Assembly (NCBI GenBank): GCA_964390545.1
Contig: CAYMJV010000003.1
Span: 1 to 64,000, forward strand
Origin: CAYMJV01 sp964390545
GTDB taxonomy: Bacteria > Desulfobacterota > BSN033 > UBA1163
Direction: 5' to 3'
Length of the DNA stretch: 64,000 nt
Position numbers and translations under genes: made by a program. Under the pieces are notes generated by a model. It saw only the letters and a list, made by a program, of their open reading frames with translations, did not search any database and was not told the origin of the DNA. This document shows, in pieces, positions 41,749 to 50,947 of this stretch; position 1 is the stretch's first letter, and the number at the start of each line of letters is the position of its first letter.

Positions 41749-42693
41749 ATGCATTACTGTTTGAATAAGCGAGAATCATTCTGGTGTAACGACTTGGACG
41801 GAATCGTATTTGATATTCAAAGGTACAGTATCCATGACGGCCCTGGAATCAGAACAACGATCTTTCTGAAAGGGTGCCCGTTAAGATGTAAATGGTGTGC
41901 TAACCCAGAATCGCAGGATTTACGCACTGAGATTTTCCTCAGGAAGTCCAAGTGTGATGGATGCGGGAAATGCGTAAAGACCTGTCCACCGGACGCTATT
42001 ATTTTGAACAATGGGGGTATAGAGATAGATAGGGGGCGCTGTGATCGGTGCATGAAGTGTGTGGATATTTGTCTCACACACGCCTTAAGCCGCGCAGGAG
42101 GTAGGAAGACCGTGCAAGAAGTTGTGGAAGAGGTTGGCAAAGATGAATTGTTTTACCGAAATTCAGGGGGTGGCGTAACCCTATCCGGTGGTGAGCCCCT
42201 TTTCCAGCCGGAATTTACTCTCGCTTTGTTGCAGGGATGTAAGAAGAGGTCGCTACATACTGCTTTAGACACGTGTGGTTTTGCCAAGTGGGAGATCTTG
42301 GATAAGATTTTAGATTACACGGACGTTGTCCTCTACGATATTAAACATTTAGATCCGATGCAACATGTTTCTGAAACGGGCGTCCGCAATGAGCTTATTA
42401 TTGAAAATCTCGAGCGTACCGTTAGAAAAAAGAAAAGAATATGGATAAGAGTTCCCGTTATTCCTAACAGCAATGATTCAGAGCAGCACATGAGCAATTT
42501 GGCTAGATTTCTGTCAAGGATGTCTATCGAAAAGGTTAGTCTCTTAGGTTACCACGAGTGGGGTCGAAGCAAGTATGAGGCCTTGGGCAGAAATTACCTG
42601 ACGGACGAGTTATCCCCGTTGAAGGAGGAGGCGCTCAATCACTTGAAGGATATCCTGGAATCGTTTTCACTCAAGGTTTCTATTGGATATTAG
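41749..42693 (+). CDS. Glycyl radical enzyme activase (radical SAM) with two extra 4Fe-4S clusters
   Basis: 314 residues from ATG 41749; TTG 41761 is better spaced from GAGGAG and is possible. The radical SAM motif CxxxCxxC is in KGCPLRCKWCANPES, and GGGVTLSGGEPLFQ near residue 138 binds SAM. A ferredoxin-like insert provides CDGCGKCVKTCPPDAI and CDRCMKCVDICLTHAL, i.e. two further [4Fe-4S] clusters, as in the activases of benzylsuccinate synthase, hydroxyphenylacetate decarboxylase and glycerol dehydratase. It installs the radical on G774 of the preceding protein. The gene starts ten bases after that stop. Confidence 0.92.
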   Translation: MHYCLNKRESFWCNDLDGIVFDIQRYSIHDGPGIRTTIFLKGCPLRCKWCANPESQDLRTEIFLRKSKCDGCGKCVKTCPPDAIILNNGGIEIDRGRCDRCMKCVDICLTHALSRAGGRKTVQEVVEEVGKDELFYRNSGGGVTLSGGEPLFQPEFTLALLQGCKKRSLHTALDTCGFAKWEILDKILDYTDVVLYDIKHLDPMQHVSETGVRNELIIENLERTVRKKKRIWIRVPVIPNSNDSEQHMSNLARFLSRMSIEKVSLLGYHEWGRSKYEALGRNYLTDELSPLKEEALNHLKDILESFSLKVSIGY

Positions 42694-42760
42694 AGACGGC
42701 GAAGACAATCGATCGAGGAAGGCCTAAGTCAGGAGTACAAAACTTCGGGGGCGGATTCAG

Positions 42761-43531
42761 ATGGGAGTCAACAGTTCAATACTAAAGATAGAAAACATAT
42801 CACTTGATTTCGGCTCGGTCCGGGCGCTGTTGGATGTGTCCTTCGAGGTTTACGGAGAGGAGATACTGGCTCTCATAGGGCCCAATGGTGCTGGAAAAAC
42901 TTGCGTCTTAAACTGCATTAACGGTTTCTATTCTCCGAACAGAGGGAGGATCTTCTTGAGCGACCAGGAGATCACTCGCTTTTCGCCAAGCAAGCGGGCC
43001 AGGTTTGGAATATCGAGAACCTTTCAAAATATTGAGCTTTATACAGGCCTCACTGCTCTCGATAACCTGATGGCCGCCCGACATCATTACCTCAAATATG
43101 GTCCGATGGCCGGGTGTTTGTTTTTTGGGAGAGCCCGTCGCGAAGAAATTCGAAATCGCCATGTCGTGGAAGAAATTACTGATCTATTAGAGATAAGAGA
43201 GGTTCGCTATCAGGTGGTTGGAAGTCTCCCCTTTGGCCTCAGGAAACGAGTTGACCTTGGAAGGGCTCTGGCCCTTGAACCCAAAGTCCTATTGTTAGAT
43301 GAACCCATGGCTGGTATGAACGTGGAAGAAAAAGAGGATATGGCCCGTTTTATACTCGATATTCAGGAACTAAGACATATTCCCATCGTTATTGTTGAGC
43401 ATGACATGGGTGTTGTGATGGACATTGCCGACAGGGTCGTTGTGTTAGATTTTGGAAACAAGATTGCTGAAGGAATCCCCGCGGAAATCAAGAGGAATGA
43501 AAAAGTGATCCAGGCTTATCTGGGCAGATAA
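42761..43531 (+). CDS. livG: Branched-chain amino acid-type ABC transporter ATP-binding protein (LivG)
   Basis: 256 residues. Walker A GPNGAGKTCVLNCINGFY near residue 40, the signature region LPFGLRKRVDLGRALALEPKVLLLDEPMAGMN near residues 151-181, and the H-loop IVEHDMGVVMDIADRVVVLDFG near residue 205. The LivG-specific RTFQNIELYTGLTALDNLM near residue 87 is present. It energises the permeases LivH and LivM encoded downstream. In catabolic clusters of anaerobes such Liv systems often carry aromatic or other organic acids rather than amino acids. An acyl-CoA ligase gene is inserted between this gene and livH. Confidence 0.93.
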   Translation: MGVNSSILKIENISLDFGSVRALLDVSFEVYGEEILALIGPNGAGKTCVLNCINGFYSPNRGRIFLSDQEITRFSPSKRARFGISRTFQNIELYTGLTALDNLMAARHHYLKYGPMAGCLFFGRARREEIRNRHVVEEITDLLEIREVRYQVVGSLPFGLRKRVDLGRALALEPKVLLLDEPMAGMNVEEKEDMARFILDIQELRHIPIVIVEHDMGVVMDIADRVVVLDFGNKIAEGIPAEIKRNEKVIQAYLGR

Positions 43532-43563
43532 TCGCCGGATACTTAGGGAGGGTCAAGGAAAAA

Positions 43564-45480
43564 GTGATCGATGCGCCGCATTTAGCAGAAAATGAAGACA
43601 CACTTCCCAAGCTCCTTCTCAAAAACTATCGCAAGCATGGTTCAAGCCAGGTGGCGATTCGTGAAAAGGATATGGGGATTTGGCAGAGTTATTCCTGGGC
43701 AGATTACTATGAGCTTGTCAAACATCTCTGTCTGGCATTTGTTTCTATGGGGCTCAAACCCGGTGAATGCGTGTCTGTCATTGCTGAAAATAAACCCCAT
43801 GCTTACTGGTTTGAGTTGGCAGTGCAAGCGGCCGGAGGCGTGTTTGTCGGTGTTTTTGCTGACTGCACGCCCCCTGAGGTTGAGTATTTTGTGAATCAGT
43901 CGGAATCCCGTTTCATCGTGTGTCAAGACCAGGAACAGGTGGATAAGGTTCTTGTGATCAAGGAAAAGATACCGACGGTGCAAAAGGTGATCTATTGGGA
44001 TCCGAAAGGTCTCTGGAGTTATTCTGACCCCATTCTCATTAACATGGATCAGATGCTTGAGATGGGCAAAGCTGTGGAGAGAGATCGTCCTGGTTCATTC
44101 GAAGGCTGTGTTACGAAGACCAAGGGGGAGGACACGGCCGTCTTTTTCTACACTTCCGGAACAACGGGCCAACCGAAGGCGGCTGTGGTAAAGCACAAGG
44201 CTTTAATTGGTATGGCTAGGTCGTTCCATGCCGTAACCGCCTATAAGGAAAATGAGGACTATGTATCGTTTATGCCCCCGGCATGGAGCGCGGAGCAAGT
44301 ATTCGGGGTGGCCTGCTCCCTGATCTTTTGTCTGCGAGCCAATTTCCCCGAGGAATCGGAAACAGTTCAGGAGAACATTCGCGAGATTGGGCCTCAAGTT
44401 GTCCTTTTCGGCCCACGCCTATGGGAGAATATTTTTCGAATGATTCAGGCTAAAATCGAGGCTTCATCATGGCTTAACCGCCTGTTTTATAGGGCCGCAG
44501 TAAGAATTGGTGAACGGATGGCCGATTTCTCTATGTTCGGCAGGAAACCCGGCCCTTTGTTTTCTGTCCTCGGTTTTCTGGCTGATCTATCTGTTCTTAG
44601 ACCTTTGCGCGACCGCCTTGGCTTACGTAAGACCCGGATCGCTTTTACCGCAGGCTCGGCTGTAAGCCCGAGCCTGATTAAGTATTTTCATGCAATCGGC
44701 GTAAATATTAAACAGATGTACGGGGGCTCTGAGGTGGGAATAATAACCGGCCACCTGGATAAGAAGATTAAACCCGAGACATGCGGCCCTCCATTACCCC
44801 AGGTTGATATCAAGCTTTCTGACGAGGGGGAGATCATGGTGTCCACCCCCAACATGTTTTCGGGTTATTTCAAGGATGAGCAGAAATCAGCACAACAGGT
44901 AAAGGACGGCTGGTATTATACCGGGGACTTTGGCTATTTGGACAAGGACGGTCACCTTGTTGTTATGGACCGGATGACGGACCTATCGAACTTAGCTGGA
45001 GGGCAGCGGTTTTCTCCCCAGTACTGCGAGACCCAGCTTCGCTTCTCTGTATCTATCAAAGATGCGATGGTTTTGGCACGAGAGACTGAGACCCTCATCG
45101 GGGCGCTGGTCAATATTGATCTGGACACCGTAAGTCAGTGGGCCGAATCGAAGCACATCCCTTATACCACATTCGCTGACCTCTCTCAGAAACCAGAGGT
45201 CATAGAACTGATTCGAAAGGAGATATCAAGAATCAATGAAAAACTCCCAGAGTTTTCCCGTATCAGAAAATTTATCAATCTCCACAAGGAGTTTGATCCG
45301 GACGAGGGGGAGATGACGCGTACACGAAAGATTCGGCGGACTTTAGCAGAAGAACGCTTCAAGGAGATGATTGACGCTATTTTCGGCGAAAAAGAGCAAT
45401 TAGAGGTTATGACACAGATCACCTATCGGGACGGCCGGACTGGTACGACCAAGATTAGGGTCACAGTAAACACCGTCTAG
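43564..45480 (+). CDS. Long-chain-type acyl-CoA synthetase (AMP-forming)
   Basis: 638 residues starting at GTG with AAGGA upstream. The phosphate-binding loop FFYTSGTTGQPKAAVVKHKAL is near residue 197, MYGGSEVGIITGHL near residue 386, and the core motif WYYTGDFGYLDKDGHLVVMDR near residue 450. The C-terminal subdomain follows the long-chain/FadD15 pattern ending in MTRTRKIRRTLAEERF, with about 30 additional residues. It is located between livG and livH, so activation to the CoA ester is probably coupled to uptake through this transporter. The substrate cannot be inferred. Confidence 0.9.
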   Translation: MIDAPHLAENEDTLPKLLLKNYRKHGSSQVAIREKDMGIWQSYSWADYYELVKHLCLAFVSMGLKPGECVSVIAENKPHAYWFELAVQAAGGVFVGVFADCTPPEVEYFVNQSESRFIVCQDQEQVDKVLVIKEKIPTVQKVIYWDPKGLWSYSDPILINMDQMLEMGKAVERDRPGSFEGCVTKTKGEDTAVFFYTSGTTGQPKAAVVKHKALIGMARSFHAVTAYKENEDYVSFMPPAWSAEQVFGVACSLIFCLRANFPEESETVQENIREIGPQVVLFGPRLWENIFRMIQAKIEASSWLNRLFYRAAVRIGERMADFSMFGRKPGPLFSVLGFLADLSVLRPLRDRLGLRKTRIAFTAGSAVSPSLIKYFHAIGVNIKQMYGGSEVGIITGHLDKKIKPETCGPPLPQVDIKLSDEGEIMVSTPNMFSGYFKDEQKSAQQVKDGWYYTGDFGYLDKDGHLVVMDRMTDLSNLAGGQRFSPQYCETQLRFSVSIKDAMVLARETETLIGALVNIDLDTVSQWAESKHIPYTTFADLSQKPEVIELIRKEISRINEKLPEFSRIRKFINLHKEFDPDEGEMTRTRKIRRTLAEERFKEMIDAIFGEKEQLEVMTQITYRDGRTGTTKIRVTVNTV

Positions 45481-45492
45481 GGAAAGGGCAGT

Positions 45493-46368
45493 ATGCTTAC
45501 TCTGCAATTTTTCACAACAGGTCTTCTGGTTGGGGGCATTTATGCCCTCATCGCTGTGGGCATTGTCCTTGTTTATAAAGCCACGCGGATCTTTAACTTT
45601 GCTGTGGGAGAGCTGTTGGCTCTTGGGGGCTTCTTCTGTTACACGTTTTTTGTCTTGTTCCATTTTCCTTTATGGCTGTCTGCCCTTGGGACTCTTATCA
45701 TGGCGGTTATCACTGGGTCTCTGGTGGAACGGCTGGTCCTCCGGCCTTTGCTAAGTCAATCGATTCTAACCATTATCATGGCCACTCTTGCTTTATCCTG
45801 CATTTTAAGAGGCCTGATGCTTATGCTCTGGACCGGTTATTCCCTATCGTTTCCAGAGCCGCTGCTACCTCGAAAGCCTTTTATTGTGAGGGATATCGTT
45901 ATGCCCCAAGAGATGATGTGGGGTTTTATCATAGCGATGATAGCGTTTATTGTCTTGGCCTACTTCTTCCTCAAAACAAGAACCGGATTGAGAATGCGAA
46001 GCGTCTCCGAGGACCATGAACTTTCTATGGCCTGCGGGGTGAATATCACTCGCATTTTTGCTTTGACCTGGATTTTTGCCGCAGTTCTGGGCGCCCTGGG
46101 AGGCGTCCTGCTAGGCAATCGGATTGGCTTATCAGCCGTTCTTACGCCTCCGATTGCACTCAAGGCCTTTCCCGCTGTCCTCTTCGGTGGTGTGGAATCA
46201 ATTTCAGGAGCTATTGTAGCCGGGCTCATCACCGGCATCATAGAAAACCTCGTGGGAGGATTGATTGATCCAAGCCTGGGAGAGATCTCACCCTATGTGA
46301 TCCTTCTGCTGGTTCTTATCTTAAGGCCGACAGGCCTGTTTGGATTAAAGCGTGTGGAGAGGATCTAA
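45493..46368 (+). CDS. livH: Branched-chain amino acid-type ABC transporter permease (LivH)
   Basis: 291 residues with about eight hydrophobic segments. The beginning QFFTTGLLVGGIYALIAVGIVLVYKATRIFNFAVGEL is diagnostic of LivH, and AFPAVLFGGVESISGAIVAGLITGIIENLVGG near residue 220 is the conserved coupling region. It starts 12 bases after the ligase stop. It forms the inner-membrane pore together with LivM, which begins two bases after this stop. Confidence 0.94.
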   Translation: MLTLQFFTTGLLVGGIYALIAVGIVLVYKATRIFNFAVGELLALGGFFCYTFFVLFHFPLWLSALGTLIMAVITGSLVERLVLRPLLSQSILTIIMATLALSCILRGLMLMLWTGYSLSFPEPLLPRKPFIVRDIVMPQEMMWGFIIAMIAFIVLAYFFLKTRTGLRMRSVSEDHELSMACGVNITRIFALTWIFAAVLGALGGVLLGNRIGLSAVLTPPIALKAFPAVLFGGVESISGAIVAGLITGIIENLVGGLIDPSLGEISPYVILLLVLILRPTGLFGLKRVERI

Positions 46369-46370
46369 CC

Positions 46371-47435
46371 ATGTGGCGACCTTGCGGAACCTTTGATGAT
46401 ACCTATGAAAAGAATATCAGCATTGTCAGGACTCCTGCCCAGTGGATCATTACGATCGCTAGCTTAGTTGCTTTGGCACTGGTACCGGAATTTGCAAGTG
46501 GCAGGGTTATCGTTACGGTCAATCTGATAGGCATTTCCATCATCAGTGCTCAAGGGCTCAATGTGCTCACGGGTATGACCGGGCAGATCTCCTTGGGACA
46601 GGCAGCCTTTATGGGAGTTGGAGCATTTACCCAGATGATGTTGATGAACCACTTGGGGTTTCCTTTCTGGCTTGCCCTTCCTTTTGCAATGTTCTTCACT
46701 GGCCTCATGGGTGTTTTCTTTGGCCTCCCCTCCCTCCGCATCAAGGGCTTTTACCTGGCTATGGCCACCCTGGCCGCTCAGTTTCTTGTCCCTTGGATGA
46801 TCATACATATCCGGCCCGACATCACCGGCGGCACCAACACAATTACCATAAAACCTGCCAGCTTGCTCGGCCTCTCTCTTTCTTCCCAGTCAAGGGTATA
46901 TTATGTGATCATGTTTTTCACTGTGGTTGTTATCTATTTGGTGCGCAACTTGGCCAGATGCAAAATCGGGCGCGCCTTTATAGCCATTCGAGATAACGAT
47001 CTCGCGGCTGAGGTCATGGGCTTGGAAATTTTTCGGTACAAACTCCTCTCCTTTTTTATCTGCTCGCTTTTGGCTGGCTTGGCCGGGGGGCTTTGGACGA
47101 TTTGGATGGGTTCGGTTAATGTAGACATCTTTACGCTGGAGGAGTCTGTCTGGTATCTGGGCATGATCATTGTGGGAGGACTGGGTTCTGTACCCGGGGC
47201 TGTATTTGGTGTCATCTTTATCAGGTTATTATATCTTTTTATCATTATTTGGGCACCGACGGTCAGCGGTTTTTTCCCAACTGTCTTTGCGGCTTCCGTA
47301 GAAAAGGGATTGCATCCCTTGCTCTTTGGCCTGATCATCCTGCTGTTTCTCATTTACGAGCCGCGCGGCATGAGCCATCGGTGGGAGATTATCAAAAACT
47401 GGTACAGGAGTTGGCCTTTTTCTCCTGGGGTGTGA
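46371..47435 (+). CDS. livM: Branched-chain amino acid-type ABC transporter permease (LivM)
   Basis: 354 residues. LivM features: GLNVLTGMTGQISLGQAAFMGVGAF near residues 62-86, FFGLPSLRIKGFYLAMATLA near residue 120, AIRDNDLAAEVMGLEIFRYKLLSFFICSLLAGLAGGL near residues 204-240, and IIVGGLGSVPGAVFG near residue 265. The N-terminus has about 20 polar residues before the first membrane segment. It is translationally close-coupled to LivH (two-base gap). It is followed after 188 bases by the periplasmic binding protein. Confidence 0.94.
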   Translation: MWRPCGTFDDTYEKNISIVRTPAQWIITIASLVALALVPEFASGRVIVTVNLIGISIISAQGLNVLTGMTGQISLGQAAFMGVGAFTQMMLMNHLGFPFWLALPFAMFFTGLMGVFFGLPSLRIKGFYLAMATLAAQFLVPWMIIHIRPDITGGTNTITIKPASLLGLSLSSQSRVYYVIMFFTVVVIYLVRNLARCKIGRAFIAIRDNDLAAEVMGLEIFRYKLLSFFICSLLAGLAGGLWTIWMGSVNVDIFTLEESVWYLGMIIVGGLGSVPGAVFGVIFIRLLYLFIIIWAPTVSGFFPTVFAASVEKGLHPLLFGLIILLFLIYEPRGMSHRWEIIKNWYRSWPFSPGV

Positions 47436-47623
47436 AAACTTAATGGTCAGCTTGATTGTCGAGCTGAATGAGAGGCCGTGGGTCAATGAGCATTGATCAG
47501 AAAGCTCATCAAAGAAAGGGGGTGCCTCACAAAGCGTCGTTGGCTAAGCAGGTACGGGTGAATCCAAGAGGTTTCGTTATCATCTTAATCTTGGGAAATT
47601 AGCTTTTAGTAAAGGAGGGTCAA

Positions 47624-48865
47624 ATGAGGAATCAAAGCAATAGGTGGTTGAAGAGGATTGTGGCTATCTCGATATCCGTCAGCTTAGGGCTGATCCTTGG
47701 ATTCTCTTCCGAGTGTCCAGCCCAAAAACCTGAAGTTCTCAATTTTCCTATGATTGGCGCCATTTCCGGGCCCTACATCCAAATCGTAGGCCCCGCCGTG
47801 CCGGCCCTTGAGGATGCCTGTAGTTATGTGAATACTGAACTTGGAGGTGTCCACGGGGTAAAAATCAATCCCGTCATTCGGGATATGGGTGGTGTTGTGG
47901 CTACAGGAGTACAACAGTATGAGGAAATCATTCGCTTGAAACCCAAGCCTTATTTTGTTTATTCGGTCTTTTCTCCATTGGCCGAGGCGATCAGGGATAA
48001 ATTTGTAACCGATAACGTGATCGGTTTGGTCGGCGGTACTTTCGGTAGCGTTTATCCCTTGGGCAACGCGTATTCCATGTATGCTTTATATGTCAACATG
48101 ACGGCTGCAGGATTGAAGTACTTCAAGGACAACTTCAAAGAACAGCGCAACGTTCGGGCGGCTATCGTTACTTGGGACACATCTTATGGACGGTGCATCC
48201 TGGTGCCAGAGTTTGACGATTACTGCAAGAAAATCGGAGTGGACATTGTAGCCAAGGAGCTGTTTGGCATGCGGGACATAGATCTTACCACCCAAATGGT
48301 TCGCATCAGGGCAAAAAATCCAGATCTCTTGATTACTGCAAGTACAGGCCAAGGCCCTATCTCCATTATGAAGGCTGCGAAGGAGCTGGGCATGGATATC
48401 AAGTTATTAAACAGTGAGGGCGGCGATTGGGGAACGGTGCGACTCAATCCAGAACTATTCGAGGGGTGCATTGTCGTTGTGCATTGTCAATCTTACGATG
48501 ATGTGAATCACCCTGGGATGCAGAAGGTGCTCTCCTACATGAGGAAAAATAAACGTACCGAGGCAGAACAAACGGCTCTGGCTATATCCTCTTGGCAGAA
48601 CATTCTGTTGTTCCATAAAATAATGACAGATGCTGTCAACAAGGTTGGCTGGGATAAACTGGATTTTCAAGTTCTTAAAAAAGAGCTTAATCAGCTTACC
48701 AACTGGGAACCCCTTAATGGGATTGTTAAAATTACATACAGAGAAAAGCAGCGGTTTCCCTTAACGGGAGGCATCATGAAGGTTCAAAAGGGTAAGTTCG
48801 TCAATGTAGTCGGTTCCGGAGTCCTTGTTGACCTCCCGGATCTTACACCGGCCGAATATCGTTAA
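47624..48865 (+). CDS. Branched-chain amino acid-type ABC transporter substrate-binding protein (LivK-like)
   Basis: 413 residues. The signal peptide extends to about residue 32 (basic NRWLKR, hydrophobic core, cleavage near CPAQ). The mature part is a type I periplasmic binding fold: GAISGPYIQIVGPAVPALEDACSYVNTELGGVHGVKINPVIRD near residues 44-88 and the domain-crossing block TWDTSYGRCILVPEFDDYCKKIGVDIVAKELF near residues 184-215. The usual GxxTG at the pocket is altered to GAISGPY. Ligand unknown. AGGAGGG precedes the ATG. The 261-base gap after it contains only a weak CTCC/GGAG hairpin followed by GCTTTTT. Confidence 0.91.
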   Translation: MRNQSNRWLKRIVAISISVSLGLILGFSSECPAQKPEVLNFPMIGAISGPYIQIVGPAVPALEDACSYVNTELGGVHGVKINPVIRDMGGVVATGVQQYEEIIRLKPKPYFVYSVFSPLAEAIRDKFVTDNVIGLVGGTFGSVYPLGNAYSMYALYVNMTAAGLKYFKDNFKEQRNVRAAIVTWDTSYGRCILVPEFDDYCKKIGVDIVAKELFGMRDIDLTTQMVRIRAKNPDLLITASTGQGPISIMKAAKELGMDIKLLNSEGGDWGTVRLNPELFEGCIVVVHCQSYDDVNHPGMQKVLSYMRKNKRTEAEQTALAISSWQNILLFHKIMTDAVNKVGWDKLDFQVLKKELNQLTNWEPLNGIVKITYREKQRFPLTGGIMKVQKGKFVNVVGSGVLVDLPDLTPAEYR

Positions 48866-49126
48866 TCTCCAGACGGAGGCTTTTTAGGACTGTATGACAT
48901 GTTTGCAACAATGAGGCGGGGTAGGCCAAGAGGGAAGTGGCGCTTCGTTGCAACCATCAATGCTACGAGAACGTCATTGTAAAGACATCAAGGCGACGAG
49001 GCGATCTCACCCAAAATGGGATTGCTTCGTCCACCTTGAAGAATTCAAGATATTTGGGGCAAGAATTTTGAGGAGGTTTGCATCTACAAAAGGAACATCG
49101 TTTCAATCCAGACACTAATTTAGGGG

Positions 49127-49930
49127 GTGAGTGCTATCTTAGAGGTTAATCAAATAGAGGTATTTTATCATAATGTGATTCAGGTTCTGAAAGGAGTCTA
49201 TCTGCAGGTGAAAGAGAAGCAGATAGTTTCTTTGTTAGGAGCCAACGGCGCAGGGAAAACCACCACCCTAAAGGCAATATCCGGCCTTCTCAAGGGCCAG
49301 GCAGGTCAAGTGACCGATGGCTATATAACCTTTTTAGGTGAGAGGATTGAGGATAAATTGCCTTATGAAATTGCAAGGATGGGTATAATCCAGGTGCTTG
49401 AAGGAAGGCGGCTATTTGGTCATCTCACCGTGGAGGAAAACATGCGTGTGGGGTTTTTAGGGAGTGGAGGTGAGAGAGAACTCCAGAAGGGTCTTGAAAG
49501 GGTCTATAGTCTCTTCCCTCCGCTACTTCGTATGAGAGATCGCACAAGCGGTTTTCTATCTGGAGGAGAGCTCCAGATGCTCTCTATTGGAAGGGCTCTC
49601 TTGTCAAATCCCAAAATAATGCTTCTGGATGAACCTTCACTTGGCCTTGCACCTCTTGTCATGCAAGCCATCTTTCAAAATATCAAGCAGATGAATGAAG
49701 AGAGAAACATAACCATACTGCTTGTGGAACAAAATGCTTTGGCGGCTCTACAAATCGCGAGTTATTCCTACGTAATGGAAAACGGCCGTATCGTGATGGA
49801 TGGGCCAGCTGAGAAGCTCAAGGAAAATGAAGACATCAAGGAGTTCTATCTAGGCCTGAGTAAAATTGGAACTCGCAAGAGCTATAAGGACGTAAAGCAT
49901 TACAAAAGGCGGAAACGCTGGCTGTCGTAA
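49127..49930 (+). CDS. livF: Branched-chain amino acid-type ABC transporter ATP-binding protein (LivF)
   Basis: 267 residues, starting at GTG. Walker A GANGAGKTTTLKAISGL near residue 35, LivF-typical VLEGRRLFGHLTVEENMRVGF near residue 88, signature SGGELQMLSIGRALLSNPKIMLLDEPSLGLAPL near residues 146-178, and H-loop LLVEQNALAAL near residue 200. It is about 30 residues longer than usual, with a basic C-terminal tail (KSYKDVKHYKRRKRWLS). It completes the Liv system, though it is separated from the other genes by 261 bases. Confidence 0.93.
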   Translation: MSAILEVNQIEVFYHNVIQVLKGVYLQVKEKQIVSLLGANGAGKTTTLKAISGLLKGQAGQVTDGYITFLGERIEDKLPYEIARMGIIQVLEGRRLFGHLTVEENMRVGFLGSGGERELQKGLERVYSLFPPLLRMRDRTSGFLSGGELQMLSIGRALLSNPKIMLLDEPSLGLAPLVMQAIFQNIKQMNEERNITILLVEQNALAALQIASYSYVMENGRIVMDGPAEKLKENEDIKEFYLGLSKIGTRKSYKDVKHYKRRKRWLS

Positions 49931-50050
49931 TGTCATGATTCATTTGTGCCTTTAACAAAACTTCGAGATCCATTGGGCGAAGGGAGTGCTCTTCGGGTAT
50001 CAGAGGGGGAAAGGATTCTCATCTCCTCACAGAACTAAAGGGAAAAAGTT

Positions 50051-50929
50051 ATGAAAATTAAGAAGATATTTGTAGTGGGAGCTGGCTTAATGGGAAGTGG
50101 AATAACACAAGTTTGCGGCCAGGCGGGGTATTCGGTAGTCATGGAGGATGTGACAGATACCGCTGTAAAAAAAGGGCTCGATGCCATTCGATGGTCGGTG
50201 AACAAGTTTGTTGAAAAAGGAAAAGTGAAGGGTACGGTCGATGAGGTTATGGGAAGGATTGCAACCAGCACGGATATGGCTGACGCAAAGGACGCGGACT
50301 TTGTATTCGAGGCCGTGTTTGAAGACCTTAAGGTCAAACATGAAGTGTTTTCAAAGTTGGATGAAATCTGTCCATCCCATACTATCCTGGCTACGAATAC
50401 CTCAGCGATTCCCATAACCGAAATAGCCGCAGCCACAAAACGAGCGGAAAGGGTGATAGGAACGCATTTCTTCAGTCCTGTGCCCATGATGCCTGTAGTG
50501 GAGGTCATCCGTGGCTTATGTACATCTGATGAGACAATGCAAGCGACCAAGGAGCTGTGTCAATCCATTGGCAGAGAGCCTATCACCTGCAATAAGGATG
50601 TGGCAGGTTTTCTTTTTAGCAGGCTCAATGCAGCTGGCAATATTGAAATCATAAAACTGGTAGAGCAGGGAGTCGGTACCGTTGAGGAGATTGACAAAGG
50701 GGTAAGGTTAGGACTCGGGAGAGCGATGGGGCCATTTGAAACGGGTGATCTTACGGGCTTAGATGTATCTTTGAACGCTTACATGAACATTTACAACGAG
50801 ACCAAGGATCCAAAGTTCTTTCCACCGATGCTGTTGAGGAGAAAGGTTAAGGCTGGGCATCTGGGGAAAAAGGTGGGAATAGGGTGGTATCGGTATGATG
50901 ATAAAGGAAATCGTATTGGGCCGGCATAG
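50051..50929 (+). CDS. 3-hydroxyacyl-CoA dehydrogenase (3-hydroxybutyryl-CoA type)
   Basis: 292 residues, the length of single-domain enzymes such as Hbd/PaaH. NAD-binding VGAGLMGSGITQVCGQAGYSV at residues 8-28, the SAIPITEIAAATKRAERVIGTHFFSPVPMMPVVEV block near residues 118-152 with the catalytic His, and the C-terminal dimer domain (DVAGFLFSRLNAAGNIEII, GRAMGPFETGDLTGLDV). It oxidises an L-3-hydroxyacyl-CoA to the 3-ketoacyl-CoA. A crotonase follows 19 bases later and the pair forms two successive beta-oxidation steps. Confidence 0.94.
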   Translation: MKIKKIFVVGAGLMGSGITQVCGQAGYSVVMEDVTDTAVKKGLDAIRWSVNKFVEKGKVKGTVDEVMGRIATSTDMADAKDADFVFEAVFEDLKVKHEVFSKLDEICPSHTILATNTSAIPITEIAAATKRAERVIGTHFFSPVPMMPVVEVIRGLCTSDETMQATKELCQSIGREPITCNKDVAGFLFSRLNAAGNIEIIKLVEQGVGTVEEIDKGVRLGLGRAMGPFETGDLTGLDVSLNAYMNIYNETKDPKFFPPMLLRRKVKAGHLGKKVGIGWYRYDDKGNRIGPA

Positions 50930-50947
50930 GAAGGGGGAGGAAGTGCT

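Noticed and set aside
39254..42760. Small accessory subunits of a fumarate-adding glycyl radical enzyme (BssB/BssC-like)
   Set aside because: The gaps before the enzyme, between enzyme and activase, and after the activase are too short and hold no Cys-rich small frame.
48866..49126. Terminator after the LivK-like gene
   Set aside because: The CTCC/GGAG stem is only four bases long and the T-run is interrupted; too weak to list as a feature.
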